In this document: piece by piece, positions 13,750 to 22,216 of the stretch
How the letters are laid out: every line of letters starts with the position of its first letter
Numbering within the stretch: the stretch's first letter is position 1
Assembly: GCA_900770295.1 (NCBI GenBank)
Contig: CAAGJQ010000148.1
Span: forward strand, 1-51,618
Reading direction: 5' to 3'
Source: an uncultured Oscillibacter sp.
GTDB lineage: Bacteria > Bacillota > Clostridia > Oscillospirales > Oscillospiraceae
Length of the DNA stretch: 51,618 nucleotides
Notes under the pieces: model-generated
What the model saw: only the letters and a program-made list of their open reading frames with translations
What the model was told of the DNA's origin: nothing
Database searches by the model: none
Program-made: the position numbers and the translations under genes

Positions 13750-13778
13750 ATTGTACCATCACGGGCCGGAAAGTGCAA
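13750..13778 (-). promoter_or_regulatory. Stranded native promoter of ychF
   Basis: On the minus strand TTGCAC is followed after 17 bp by TACAAT, about 37 bp before the duplicated start codon. With the element in place it reads into the right end of the element, antisense to the zinc-ribbon operon. Confidence 0.75.
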
Positions 13779-13819
13779 GTAGTTCGTGAAGAGGATCGCC
13801 CGCTGCGGGCATCCGGGCA

Positions 13820-13855
13820 AAAAAGCGCACCGTGCCGAAGCACGGTGCGCTTTTC
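13820..13855. terminator. Terminator between htrA and ychF promoter
   Basis: A GCGCACCGTG / CACGGTGCGC stem is flanked by A4 and T4, so it can act in both directions. It ends the htrA transcript. Confidence 0.85.
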
Positions 13856-13960
13856 TGATCTATATGGGACCCTTCCGCGCCCGTCGCAATGGCGGCTGTT
13901 TGCCTTGCCGCAGCTGTTGCCGCGAAGCCGCCGTCAGGCGCAGTCAGGGAGTTTCCGGGT

Positions 13961-15361
13961 TTAACCGCCGTAGCCGTAGCGGTTGCCGAAGAAATACTCA
14001 AACAGGTCGTTGGGATTTGTGTAGCCGTTGCCGTACTGGCCGCTCTGGCTCTGGTCGTTCTGGGTCTGGGTATCCTCCTGGGTCTGCTGCTCCGCAGGGA
14101 CGGAGCCCCAGGTCAGCTCCACCGTGGTCTCCTGGCCCTCCCGGTAGATCGTCAGGCTGACCGTGTCGCCGGCGGAGTACTTCTTCTTCACCGCCGTCAG
14201 GTCCTCCATGCTCTTGATCTCCGTGTCATCCACCTTCCGGATGACATCGCCCATCTTCAGTCCGGCCCGGGCGGCGGCGCTGTCCTCCTCCACGGAGTAG
14301 ACGAACACGCCGTCCGTCACATTGTAGCGGTACTGGGCCGCCATCTGGCTGGTCATGGTGCCGCCGGTGATGCCGAGGTAGGGCTTGTTGGTGACGTAGC
14401 CGTTGGTCATGATGTCCTGGATCATGGCGATGACGTCATTGATGGGGATGGCGAAGCCCAGGCCCTCCACGGACTCGCTGGAATAGCTGGAGTACTTGGC
14501 GGAGACGATGCCCACCACCTCGCCGTACTGGTTGAACAGGGGGCCGCCGGAGTTGCCGGGGTTGATGGAGGCGTCGGTCTGGATCATATTGAAGGGCGTG
14601 CCGTCCACGTTGATGGCACGGTTCACGCAGGAGACCATGCCGCCGCTCATGGAGAAGGTCAGCTCACCCAGGGGGTTGCCGACGGCCAGCACGTGGTCGC
14701 CCACGTTCAAATTGTCGCTGTTGCCCAGGGTGACAGGCTGGAGGTCCGCGGCCTCCACCTTGATGACGGCGATGTCGTAGTCCTCGTCGCCGCCGACGTA
14801 CTTGGCGTCATACTCATCGCCGTTGTACATGGTGACCTTCACGGTGTCCGCGTCCTTCACCACGTGGTAGTTGGTGACGATGAAGCCGTCCTTGGTCAGC
14901 ACGAAGCCGGAGCCGGCGGAGGCCGTCTGCACCGGCTGGCCGAAGAAGTTGGTGCCGGAGGTGCCGGTGACGTTGATGGACACCACGCTGTTGACATTGG
15001 CCGCGTAGACCTCGGCGTCGCTCATGGGCGTCTGCCCGTCCACGGTGTTGATGGACACCTGGGTGGCGGGACGGCTGCTGACGTTCATCTCCGTGCTGCT
15101 GCCGCCGCTCCGGGTGACACCCCAGACCACGCCGCCGCCCACGGCGCCGCCCAGCAGGGCACAGCACAGGGCCAGGGCGGTGATCTTCAGACCCATCCGA
15201 TTCTTTTTCACAGGCTTCATCTCCTGCACGGGCTGCTGAGGCCCGGTCTGATAATGGTGGAGCTGCTCGTCCACGGTGGGGCGGGCGGCGTTCTGTCCAC
15301 CGGTTTCGCTGCCGTCCTTGCGGTATGTGTAGTGATACAGGTTCTGTTCATCGTTATACAT
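13961..15361 (-). CDS. htrA: HtrA/DegP-like serine protease with PDZ domain
   Basis: This is a 466-residue membrane-anchored protease. A cytoplasmic N-terminus of about 55 residues precedes one span (about 58-82), then a linker and a trypsin-like domain with the triad His166 (TNYHVV), Asp196 (DYDIAVIK) and Ser271 (NPGNSGGPL). A PDZ domain follows (about 320-425), then a Gln/Asn-rich tail. It degrades or refolds damaged exported proteins, as in other Firmicutes with a single PDZ. AGGAGG precedes the ATG. An extended -10 (TGC-TAGACT) is about 50 bp upstream. It stands alone, ended by the terminator at 13820-13855. Confidence 0.95.
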   Translation of the reverse strand: MYNDEQNLYHYTYRKDGSETGGQNAARPTVDEQLHHYQTGPQQPVQEMKPVKKNRMGLKITALALCCALLGGAVGGGVVWGVTRSGGSSTEMNVSSRPATQVSINTVDGQTPMSDAEVYAANVNSVVSINVTGTSGTNFFGQPVQTASAGSGFVLTKDGFIVTNYHVVKDADTVKVTMYNGDEYDAKYVGGDEDYDIAVIKVEAADLQPVTLGNSDNLNVGDHVLAVGNPLGELTFSMSGGMVSCVNRAINVDGTPFNMIQTDASINPGNSGGPLFNQYGEVVGIVSAKYSSYSSESVEGLGFAIPINDVIAMIQDIMTNGYVTNKPYLGITGGTMTSQMAAQYRYNVTDGVFVYSVEEDSAAARAGLKMGDVIRKVDDTEIKSMEDLTAVKKKYSAGDTVSLTIYREGQETTVELTWGSVPAEQQTQEDTQTQNDQSQSGQYGNGYTNPNDLFEYFFGNRYGYGG

Positions 15362-15409
15362 AATTGATTCCTCCTATTATGTATCCCGCTCCTCCGTTCT
15401 TTAGAACAG

Positions 15410-15418
15410 AGTCTAGCA
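15410..15418 (-). promoter_or_regulatory. Extended -10 of htrA
   Basis: On the minus strand TGC-TAGACT lies about 50 bp before the start codon; no good -35 box is seen. The remaining intergenic DNA to 15683 is AT-rich with repeated GATCTCTTT words and holds no gene. Confidence 0.4.
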
Positions 15419-15631
15419 AAGGATTGTGTCGAAAGTGTGAAAAATGCTTGCACGTTTTTTGAACATTGAACACTTCTGATCTCTTTTGATCTCTTTCCTG
15501 ATCTTTGATTGCAGTATAAAGCGGCAGTCTTAAAAAAATCTGAAAGGGTTTTAAAGAAATTTTGAACAACTTCTTTTTTGCCGCGGGGGAGCGAAATCTT
15601 TCAAATGCCGGTTTTCCCCGGGCCGTTCCTG

Positions 15632-15640
15632 TGATAGAAT
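15632..15640 (+). promoter_or_regulatory. Extended -10 of the FAD dehydrogenase operon
   Basis: TGA-TAGAAT lies 44 bp before the ATG at 15684, with only a weak TTTTCC at -35 position. Confidence 0.45.
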
Positions 15641-15683
15641 ACAGATTGAATATGGAACTGTCACGGAAAGGAATCCGATCGCC

Positions 15684-17282
15684 ATGCTGAAAATCGAAAA
15701 CATCAAACTGCCCCCCGGCAGCGATATGGCCGCCCTCAGCGCCGAGGCCGCCCGCATCCTGAAGGTCCGGGAGAAGGACTTCTCCTCCCTGCGGGTCCTG
15801 CGCCGCAGCGTGGACGCCCGGGAGGAGGTCTCCCTGGTCTACACTGTGGAGGCGGCGGTGAAGGATGAGGCGGCGGTGCTGAAGCGCTGCCGCAGCAAAA
15901 AGGTCAGCCGGATGGAGCGGAAACCCGGCTATCTGCTGCCCTCCCCTCTGCCCGCGCCGGACATCCCGCCGGTGGTGGTAGGCGCGGGCCCGGCGGGGCT
16001 GTTCGCCGCGCTGGTGCTGGCCAGGGCCGGCCTGCGGCCCATCCTGCTGGAGCGGGGCCGGTGCGTGGAACAGCGCAAGGATGACGTGGAGCGGTTCTGG
16101 TCCACGGGAGCGCTGGACCTGACCAGCAACGTCCAGTTCGGCGAGGGCGGCGCCGGGGCCTTCTCCGACGGCAAGCTGAACACCGGCACCAGGGACATCC
16201 GCCACCGCTTCATTCTGGAGCAGTTGGTGTCCTGCGGCGCCCCGGGGGACATTCTCATCGACGCCAAGCCCCATGTGGGCACGGACTATCTCCACATCGC
16301 CCTGAAAAACCTCCGCCGGGAGCTGCTGGACCTGGGGGCGGACATCCGCTTTGAAAGCCAACTGACGGACCTGGAGGTCCGGGACGGACAGCTGGCGGGC
16401 GTCACTGTCACCGGGCCGGAGGGCCCTTACGCTCTCCCCTGCCGCCATCTGGTGCTGTGCCCCGGCCACTCCGCCCGGGACACCTTTGAGATGCTGCACC
16501 GCCGGGGCGTGCCCATGGAGGCCAAGCCCTTCGCCGTGGGCGTCCGCATCGAGCACCGGCAGGCGGACTGCGACGCCGCCCAGTACAAGCAGTACGCCGG
16601 GCACCCCGGCCTGCCGGTTTCCACTTACAAGCTGTCCTGCCATCTCTCCAACGGGCGGGCGGCGTTCTCCTTCTGCGTCTGCCCCGGCGGAGAGGTGGTG
16701 GCCGCCGCCTCGGAGGCGGACCGGGTGGTCACCAACGGCATGAGTGAGTTCGCCCGGGATAAGGAAAACATCAACGGCGCATTGCTGGTGAACGTCACGC
16801 CGGAGGACTTCGGCGGTGAGAGCCCCCTGGCGGGCATCGCCTTCCAGCAGAACCTGGAGGAGGCCGCCTACCGCCTGGGCGGCGGAGGCTACTGGGCCCC
16901 CGCCCAGCGGGTGGAGGACTTTCTGGCCCGCCGTCCCTCCGGGGGACCGGGCCGGGTGCGGCCCAGCTACCGCCCCGGCGTCACCTGGACGGACCTCCAC
17001 GACTGCCTGCCCGCCTTCATCACGGACACCATGGAGGAAGCCCTGCCCGTCCTGGGCCGGAAGCTCCGGGGCTACGACGCCCCCGACGCGGTGCTGACCG
17101 CCGTGGAGAGCCGCTCCTCCTCCCCCGTCCGCATTCCCCGGGACGGGACCTGCCAGTCCCCCGTCCGGGGGCTGTATCCCTGCGGGGAGGGCGCCGGTTA
17201 CGCCGGCGGCATCCTGTCCGCTGCCGCCGACGGCATGCGGTGCGCTGAACAAATCTGTCAATTCATCTCTCAGGAGGGTTAA
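15684..17282 (+). CDS. FAD-dependent dehydrogenase (COG2509 type)
   Basis: This is a 532-residue cytoplasmic flavoprotein. An N-terminal region of about 90 residues precedes the dinucleotide-binding motif VVVGAGPAGLFAAL (GxGxxG at 100-105). GEGGAGAFSDGKLNTG and the C-terminal GEGAGYAGGILSAAADG are typical of this FAD dehydrogenase group, related to the GidA/HI0933 folds. The physiological substrate is unknown. AAAGGA precedes the start. The next gene begins 4 bp after its stop, so it heads a three-gene redox run with 2-hydroxyacid and alcohol dehydrogenases. Confidence 0.88.
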   Translation: MLKIENIKLPPGSDMAALSAEAARILKVREKDFSSLRVLRRSVDAREEVSLVYTVEAAVKDEAAVLKRCRSKKVSRMERKPGYLLPSPLPAPDIPPVVVGAGPAGLFAALVLARAGLRPILLERGRCVEQRKDDVERFWSTGALDLTSNVQFGEGGAGAFSDGKLNTGTRDIRHRFILEQLVSCGAPGDILIDAKPHVGTDYLHIALKNLRRELLDLGADIRFESQLTDLEVRDGQLAGVTVTGPEGPYALPCRHLVLCPGHSARDTFEMLHRRGVPMEAKPFAVGVRIEHRQADCDAAQYKQYAGHPGLPVSTYKLSCHLSNGRAAFSFCVCPGGEVVAAASEADRVVTNGMSEFARDKENINGALLVNVTPEDFGGESPLAGIAFQQNLEEAAYRLGGGGYWAPAQRVEDFLARRPSGGPGRVRPSYRPGVTWTDLHDCLPAFITDTMEEALPVLGRKLRGYDAPDAVLTAVESRSSSPVRIPRDGTCQSPVRGLYPCGEGAGYAGGILSAAADGMRCAEQICQFISQEG

Positions 17283-17285
17283 ACT

Positions 17286-18257
17286 ATGAGCCGCGATATC
17301 TGCATCTATCAGGAATTTCTCACCGACGCCCACAAGGCCCAGATCCGGAGGGCCGCCGACGAAACAGGCTTTGTCCCCCATTTCTTCACGCTGGACCAGT
17401 TCGAGGAGGCCAGGGCCTGTCTCCAGAACTGCGAGATCCTCTACGCCCACTCCGTGGACATGTTGCGGGCCGCCCCCGCCAGTCTGAAATGGTACTGCTG
17501 CTCCTTCGCCGGGGTGGACCCCTACTGCAAGGACCCGTCCATCTTCGCCAACCCTGACTGCATTCTGACCAACTCCAACGGCTACGGCGTCACCATCGCC
17601 GAGCATGTGGTCATGGTCACCCTGATGCTCCTGCGGCGGATGCCGGAGTACGAGGAGGTGGTCCGGAACCACAGCTGGTCCAATCAGCTGCCCATCCGGT
17701 CCATCCGGGATAACGAGTTCACCATTCTGGGCACCGGCAACATCGGCGTCAACGTGGCCGAGCGGATGCGGGGCATGGGCGCCGCAAAAATCATCGGCCT
17801 CAGCCGCAGCGGCAGGCCCCATCCGGCCTTCGATGAGGTCCATCCCATCGCGGACCTGGACAAGGTCCTGCCTGAGACAAAGGTTCTGGTCATGGCCCTG
17901 CCCGGCACGGCGGAGACCATCCATATCCTGAACCGGGCGCGCATCGCCCTGCTGCCTGCCGACGCCTATGTCATCAACGTGGGCCGGGGCACCGCCATCG
18001 AACAGGAGCCCCTGATGGAGGCCCTGAATGAAGGCCGCATCGCCGGCGCCGCTCTGGACGTCATGGACCCGGAGCCCCTGCCCGTGGACCATCCCCTGTG
18101 GACCACAAAAAATCTGATCCTGACCCCCCACGTCTCCGGCAACATGACGCTGGGCTACACCTGTGATGTCAATGTGGAAATGTTCTGCGCGGACCTGAAA
18201 AACTACGCCGCCGGAAAGCCGCTGAACGGCTTCGTGGACCGGACGAGAGGATACTGA
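17286..18257 (+). CDS. D-isomer-specific 2-hydroxyacid dehydrogenase
   Basis: This 323-residue NAD(P)-dependent enzyme has the Rossmann motif LGTGNIG (148-154) followed by Ser/Arg in GLSRSGR, which hints at NADPH preference. Catalytic residues are Arg234 (NVGRG), Glu263 (DVMDPEPLP) and His282 (TPHVSGN), the standard triad. It interconverts 2-keto and D-2-hydroxy acids; the exact substrate cannot be told. AGGAGG lies at the end of the upstream gene. It follows the FAD dehydrogenase closely and precedes an alcohol dehydrogenase by 48 bp, so all three may share a fermentation or reductive pathway. Confidence 0.92.
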   Translation: MSRDICIYQEFLTDAHKAQIRRAADETGFVPHFFTLDQFEEARACLQNCEILYAHSVDMLRAAPASLKWYCCSFAGVDPYCKDPSIFANPDCILTNSNGYGVTIAEHVVMVTLMLLRRMPEYEEVVRNHSWSNQLPIRSIRDNEFTILGTGNIGVNVAERMRGMGAAKIIGLSRSGRPHPAFDEVHPIADLDKVLPETKVLVMALPGTAETIHILNRARIALLPADAYVINVGRGTAIEQEPLMEALNEGRIAGAALDVMDPEPLPVDHPLWTTKNLILTPHVSGNMTLGYTCDVNVEMFCADLKNYAAGKPLNGFVDRTRGY

Positions 18258-18305
18258 CAGCCTCTCCCCGCCGTCCCTCAAATTTTCTTTGGAGGTTCTG
18301 TTATT

Positions 18306-19484
18306 ATGGATAACTTTACATTTTACTCTCCCACCCTTTTCGCCTTCGGCGACGGGGAGGAAAAAAATGTAGGCACTCTGGTGCGCCGGTTCGGCGGCAC
18401 CAAGGTGCTGCTGGTCTACGGCGGCGGCAGCGTGAAGCGCAACGGCGCCTATGATGCCGTCACCGCCTCTTTGCAAGAGGCCGGGCTCCCCTGGGCGGAG
18501 CTCTCCGGCATCCAGGCCAATCCCCGCAGCGGCAAGGTCTACGAGGGCATTGAGATCTGCCGGAGCGAGCGCTGCGACTTCCTGCTGGCCCTGGGCGGCG
18601 GCAGCGTCATCGACACCGCCAAGTCCATCGGCTTCGGCGCGGGTTATGACGGCGACTTCTGGGACTTCTACACCGGAAAGGTGAAGATCGAGACCACTCT
18701 GCCGGTGGGCGTGGTGCTGACCATCGCCGCCGCGGGCAGCGAGGGCAGCGACAGCGCCGTCATCACCCGGGAGGACGGCAATCTGAAATGGGGCTGCCCC
18801 AAGACGGATGTCATCCGCCCCAAATTCGCCGTGCTGGACCCCCGGCTCACCTGCTCCCTGCCCGCCTACCAGACCGCCAGCGGCGCCGTGGATATGATGG
18901 CTCACATTCTGGAGCGGTATTTCACCAACACCCCTGACGTGGGGCTGACGGACCGGCTGTGCGAGGCCCTGCTGAAGACCATCGTGGAGGCCGTGCCCAG
19001 AGCCGTGGCCCACCCCGATGACTACGCCGCCCGGGCCGACCTGATGTGGGCGGGCATGCTGGCCCACAACAACTCCTGCGGCGTGGGCCGGGTCCAGGAC
19101 TGGGCCAGCCACCAGATCGAGCACGAGCTCTCCGCCTTCTATGACTGCGCCCACGGCGCGGGTCTGGCGGTGGTCATGCCCGCCTGGATGGAGTTCGTCA
19201 TGAGTCATGACGTCATGCGCTTCGCCCGGTTCGCCGTCAACGTGATGGGCTGCGAGATGGACTTCGCCCGCCCGGAGAACACCGCCAGGGAGGGCATCGC
19301 CCACCTGCGGGCCTTCTTCCGCTCCCTGGGCATGCCCACCACCCTGTCGGAGATCGGCGCCAGGGCTGAGGACATCCCCGCCATGGCCGCCCACCGGGCG
19401 GAAAAGCCCAACGGCTTCCCCTTCGGCGGCTTTGTGAAGATCGGGCCCGATGAGATGCAGGCCATTCTCCGTCTGGCGGAGTGA
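18306..19484 (+). CDS. Iron-containing alcohol dehydrogenase (butanol dehydrogenase type)
   Basis: This is a 392-residue enzyme of the group III metal-dependent alcohol dehydrogenases. The NAD(P)-binding motif GGGSVIDTAK is near residue 97. The metal-binding Asp and three His are represented by AVDMMAHILE, ASHQIEHELS and DCAHGAGLAVVMPAW. Length and the ending (FGGFVKIGPDEMQAILRLAE) fit the NADH/NADPH butanol dehydrogenase subgroup, which reduces aldehydes at the end of fermentation. GGAGG precedes the ATG. It is the last gene of the redox run. Confidence 0.93.
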   Translation: MDNFTFYSPTLFAFGDGEEKNVGTLVRRFGGTKVLLVYGGGSVKRNGAYDAVTASLQEAGLPWAELSGIQANPRSGKVYEGIEICRSERCDFLLALGGGSVIDTAKSIGFGAGYDGDFWDFYTGKVKIETTLPVGVVLTIAAAGSEGSDSAVITREDGNLKWGCPKTDVIRPKFAVLDPRLTCSLPAYQTASGAVDMMAHILERYFTNTPDVGLTDRLCEALLKTIVEAVPRAVAHPDDYAARADLMWAGMLAHNNSCGVGRVQDWASHQIEHELSAFYDCAHGAGLAVVMPAWMEFVMSHDVMRFARFAVNVMGCEMDFARPENTAREGIAHLRAFFRSLGMPTTLSEIGARAEDIPAMAAHRAEKPNGFPFGGFVKIGPDEMQAILRLAE

Positions 19485-19498
19485 GCCGCCGGACAAAC

Positions 19499-19530
19499 AA
19501 AAAAGGCGGATCCCCTTCGGAATCCGCCTG
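19499..19530 (-). terminator. Terminator of the 19-residue peptide gene
   Basis: A GGCGGAT / ATCCGCC stem is followed on the minus strand by six Ts. It lies directly downstream of the small minus-strand open frame at 19554-19613, and next to the end of the alcohol dehydrogenase gene. Confidence 0.75.
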
Positions 19531-19553
19531 GATATTCTGGGAGCGCTGAAAAA

Positions 19554-19613
19554 TCAGCGAGTCAGGTACATGGCACCGCCCAGCACGATGATAGAAATGG
19601 CCGCGTACAGCAT
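19554..19613 (-). CDS. Candidate 19-residue hydrophobic membrane peptide
   Basis: A short open frame starts at ATG 19613, seven bases after GGAGGTG, and encodes MLYAAISIIVLGGAMYLTR, a single hydrophobic helix with a basic C-terminus. The stop codon sits in a CGCTGA/TCAGCG hairpin, and a proper terminator follows 25 bp later. The combination of strong ribosome site, membrane helix and terminator argues for a real gene. It could be a small membrane regulator or a type I toxin; no antisense RNA was identified. The rest of 19614-19887 is AT-rich with no other gene. Confidence 0.55.
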   Translation of the reverse strand: MLYAAISIIVLGGAMYLTR

Positions 19614-19887
19614 GTCGGGGCACCTCCTTCTTTCTTGATGTTGGACTTATGATACCATGGTCTTTGGCGTTTTGCATTAAAATTCTTGCTCTTTTTTGTA
19701 TAATTCGCCATTTCTCTCATTTTTTCAGAAATTACGCAGTATTTTTCGCTGTTTAACCGTTTACCCGTACTTTTTATCCCATTTTGCCATGTGAGTATCT
19801 CGACAGGCGCCGCCCCTTATCCCCGTGTTTTTATAAATTCTTGCTGTCCCGTTCCCTGGGGCGGCCCCCAAAAGGAGGACCTGACCC

Positions 19888-20781
19888 ATGCAGGATCTGC
19901 AGGTACAATGCTTTGTGAAGCGGGATTATCAGCCCGCCTTCACGTCGGACACCATGCCCCGGCTGCTGTATGTCAGCCGGCGGCTCTCCTCGGATCAGAA
20001 CCACCCCCGGCTGCTCCACGCCCATCCGGATTTTACGGAGGTCCTCCTGATTGAAGAGGGCAGCGCCCGCTTTCTGGTCGGCGAGGTCACGTATGAGGTC
20101 CGGGCGGGAGATCTTCTGGTCTTCAACAGCGGCGTGGTCCACGACGAGCTCTCCGACACCGCCTTCGGCAGCAGCTGCATCGCCGTGGGCGGCCTGCGGC
20201 TGCCGGGGATCCGGGAAAACGCCCTGGTGCCCGACGACGCCCCAGCTCTGTACCACACAGGCGGGGAGCTGGCGGACCTGCGGGCCCTGTACCAGATCAT
20301 CTACCGGTATCTGTCCGAGGACCGGCCGGACTGCGAGGTGTTCTGCCACCGGCTGATGCTGGCCCTGCTGGACCGGGTCCTGACCATCTCCGGCTCTGCC
20401 TCTTTGCGGGTGCCCTCCAATCCGGAGCCCGCCTCCCTGGGGAAGCAGGTCCAGGACTATATCGACGCCCATTTCAGCGAGCCCCTCACCCTCCAGCAGC
20501 TGGGCGAGGCCCTTCACGCCAGCCCCTACTATCTGGCCCACGCCTTCAAGGAGGCCAGCGGCTACTCTCCCCGGCAGTACCTGCTGCGCCGCCGCATCGG
20601 CGAGGCCCAAAATCTGCTGATCTCCACGGACCTGCCCATCGCCCGCATCGCCGAGATGGTGGGCTACGACACCCAGAACTACTTCGACCAGCAGTTCTCC
20701 AAGCACACGGGCATGCCGCCCCGGAAATTCCGCCAGTCCTTCCAGGTCAAGGGCGGGGCGGAGGAAACCGATAAAACGTAA
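19888..20781 (+). CDS. AraC-family regulator with cupin domain
   Basis: This is a 297-residue protein. A cupin-like sensor domain is at about residues 20-150 (HAHPDFTEVLLIEEGSARFLVG, then VRAGDLLVFNSGVVHDE). Two helix-turn-helix units of the AraC type are at the C-terminus (VQDYIDAHFSEPLTLQQLGEALHAS, and IARIAEMVGYDTQNYFDQQFSKHTGMPPRKFR). It probably senses a sugar or related small molecule. GGAGG precedes the start. It is read toward the MATE exporter gene across a terminator, so it is not in the same operon but may control it. Confidence 0.92.
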   Translation: MQDLQVQCFVKRDYQPAFTSDTMPRLLYVSRRLSSDQNHPRLLHAHPDFTEVLLIEEGSARFLVGEVTYEVRAGDLLVFNSGVVHDELSDTAFGSSCIAVGGLRLPGIRENALVPDDAPALYHTGGELADLRALYQIIYRYLSEDRPDCEVFCHRLMLALLDRVLTISGSASLRVPSNPEPASLGKQVQDYIDAHFSEPLTLQQLGEALHASPYYLAHAFKEASGYSPRQYLLRRRIGEAQNLLISTDLPIARIAEMVGYDTQNYFDQQFSKHTGMPPRKFRQSFQVKGGAEETDKT

Positions 20782-20820
20782 AAAACAGCCCCTCACCCGC
20801 GGGTGAGGGGCTGTTTTTTA
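20779..20820. terminator. Bidirectional terminator between AraC and MATE genes
   Basis: A CAGCCCCTCACCC / GGGTGAGGGGCTG stem with GCG loop, flanked by A6 and T6, serves both converging genes. Confidence 0.9.
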
Positions 20821-20829
20821 GATGGAGCA

Positions 20830-22179
20830 TCACTCCCGGATGCCCATGGTCTCCCATTTGTGGCCCAGGAAGCGGGGAACAAAGAACGACACGCGCAGGA
20901 CCCAGTCGGCGAACATGGCCATCCAGATGCCCACGACACCGAAGCCCCAGAAGCGGCCCAGCAGCACACCCAGGGCCACCCGCATGGTCCACATGGACAC
21001 CGTGGAGACAATGAGGGTGAACCGGGTGTCACCAGCGGCCCGGAGGGCCTGGGGCAGCGTGAAGGAGGCGGGCCAGAGCACGACGGCCACCAGACCGTGC
21101 ATCCAGATGATCTGCCGGGCATACCGCGCCGCCTCGTCCGAGACGTTATAGAGCTTCATGATCAGGGGCAGGAGCACCAGCGTCGCCGCGATGGAGAGGG
21201 CCATGAAGAAATAGGTGGACTTCAGCAGCTTCTTCGTGTAATACCGGGCCTTTTCATAGCTGCCGGCGCCCACGCAGCGGGACACCACCGTCACGATGGC
21301 AAGGCCCAGGGCGTTGCCCGGCACGCACTGGAAGGTGCAGACCGTGTTGCCGATGGCGTTGGCGGCCACGGACGCCGTGCCCAGCACGGACACCGTGGAC
21401 AGCAGCAGGATCTTGCCCAGCTGGAACATGCTGCTCTCCAAACCGTTGGGCACGCCGAAGCGCAGGATGTTCTTCACCACGTATTTATCATGGTGGATGG
21501 AGAATCGCTCCACCCGCAGCGGCAGGTTCGGGCGGCGCAGCAGCACCACCATGGCGGCGGCAGCCGCCGCCCGGGACACCAGCGTGGGAATGGCTACGCC
21601 CTCCACGCCCATGTGGAGGCCGAAGATCAGCAGGGCGTTGCCCGCGATATTGATGAAATTCATGCCCAGGGACACCTGCATGGAGACGCGGGAGTTGCCC
21701 ATCACGCGGAACAGGGCCGCTCCGGCGCTGTAAATGGCCAGGAAGGGGATGGACGCCTCCACGATGATGTAATAGGTGTTGGCGTAGGCCGCCACGTCCG
21801 GCTCCACCTGGCCGAACACCACGCCCAGCACAAAGCCCTTGGCGAGGTAGAACACCATCATGATGAGGATGGACGCCTCGCCCATGAACAGCAGCAGCTG
21901 GGCGCCGGAGTGTCCGGCCTTGTCCGGTTCCCGCCGGCCCAGATACTGTCCCGCGATGACGGCGCCGCCGGTGGCCAATGCCGAGAAGGCGTTCACCAGC
22001 AGCACGTTCACCGTGTCCACCAGGGACACGGCGGAGATAGCCGCCTCGCCCACCTGGGATACCATCACGGAGTCGAACAGGCCCACGGTGATGGCCAGCA
22101 GCTGCTCAATGACCAGCGGAATGATCAGCCTCCGCAGGTCCTCTTTTGTAAAGTCCACTTTGATTTGACTGGTTTCCAT
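20830..22179 (-). CDS. MATE-family efflux transporter
   Basis: This 449-residue integral membrane protein has about twelve spans arranged as two MatE halves. The first half begins RRLIIPLVIEQLLAITVGLFDSVMVSQVGEAAISAVSLVDT, the typical MATE start; the second repeats this pattern after about residue 230. It should export drugs or metabolites using a proton or sodium gradient. GAGAGG precedes the ATG. An AraC-type gene lies 37 bp upstream on the same strand, so both are probably one transcription unit with the regulator first. Confidence 0.93.
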   Translation of the reverse strand: METSQIKVDFTKEDLRRLIIPLVIEQLLAITVGLFDSVMVSQVGEAAISAVSLVDTVNVLLVNAFSALATGGAVIAGQYLGRREPDKAGHSGAQLLLFMGEASILIMMVFYLAKGFVLGVVFGQVEPDVAAYANTYYIIVEASIPFLAIYSAGAALFRVMGNSRVSMQVSLGMNFINIAGNALLIFGLHMGVEGVAIPTLVSRAAAAAAMVVLLRRPNLPLRVERFSIHHDKYVVKNILRFGVPNGLESSMFQLGKILLLSTVSVLGTASVAANAIGNTVCTFQCVPGNALGLAIVTVVSRCVGAGSYEKARYYTKKLLKSTYFFMALSIAATLVLLPLIMKLYNVSDEAARYARQIIWMHGLVAVVLWPASFTLPQALRAAGDTRFTLIVSTVSMWTMRVALGVLLGRFWGFGVVGIWMAMFADWVLRVSFFVPRFLGHKWETMGIRE

Positions 22180-22216
22180 TTGATTTCGTTTTCCTCTCTG
22201 TCTCTGTGCTGCATCC

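Noticed and set aside
15354..19496. Very long minus-strand open frame of 1380 codons
   Set aside because: It is antisense to three well-recognised plus-strand genes in high-GC DNA. Its composition (Gly, His, Asp, Gln rich) is typical of a shadow frame, and it has no family motif.
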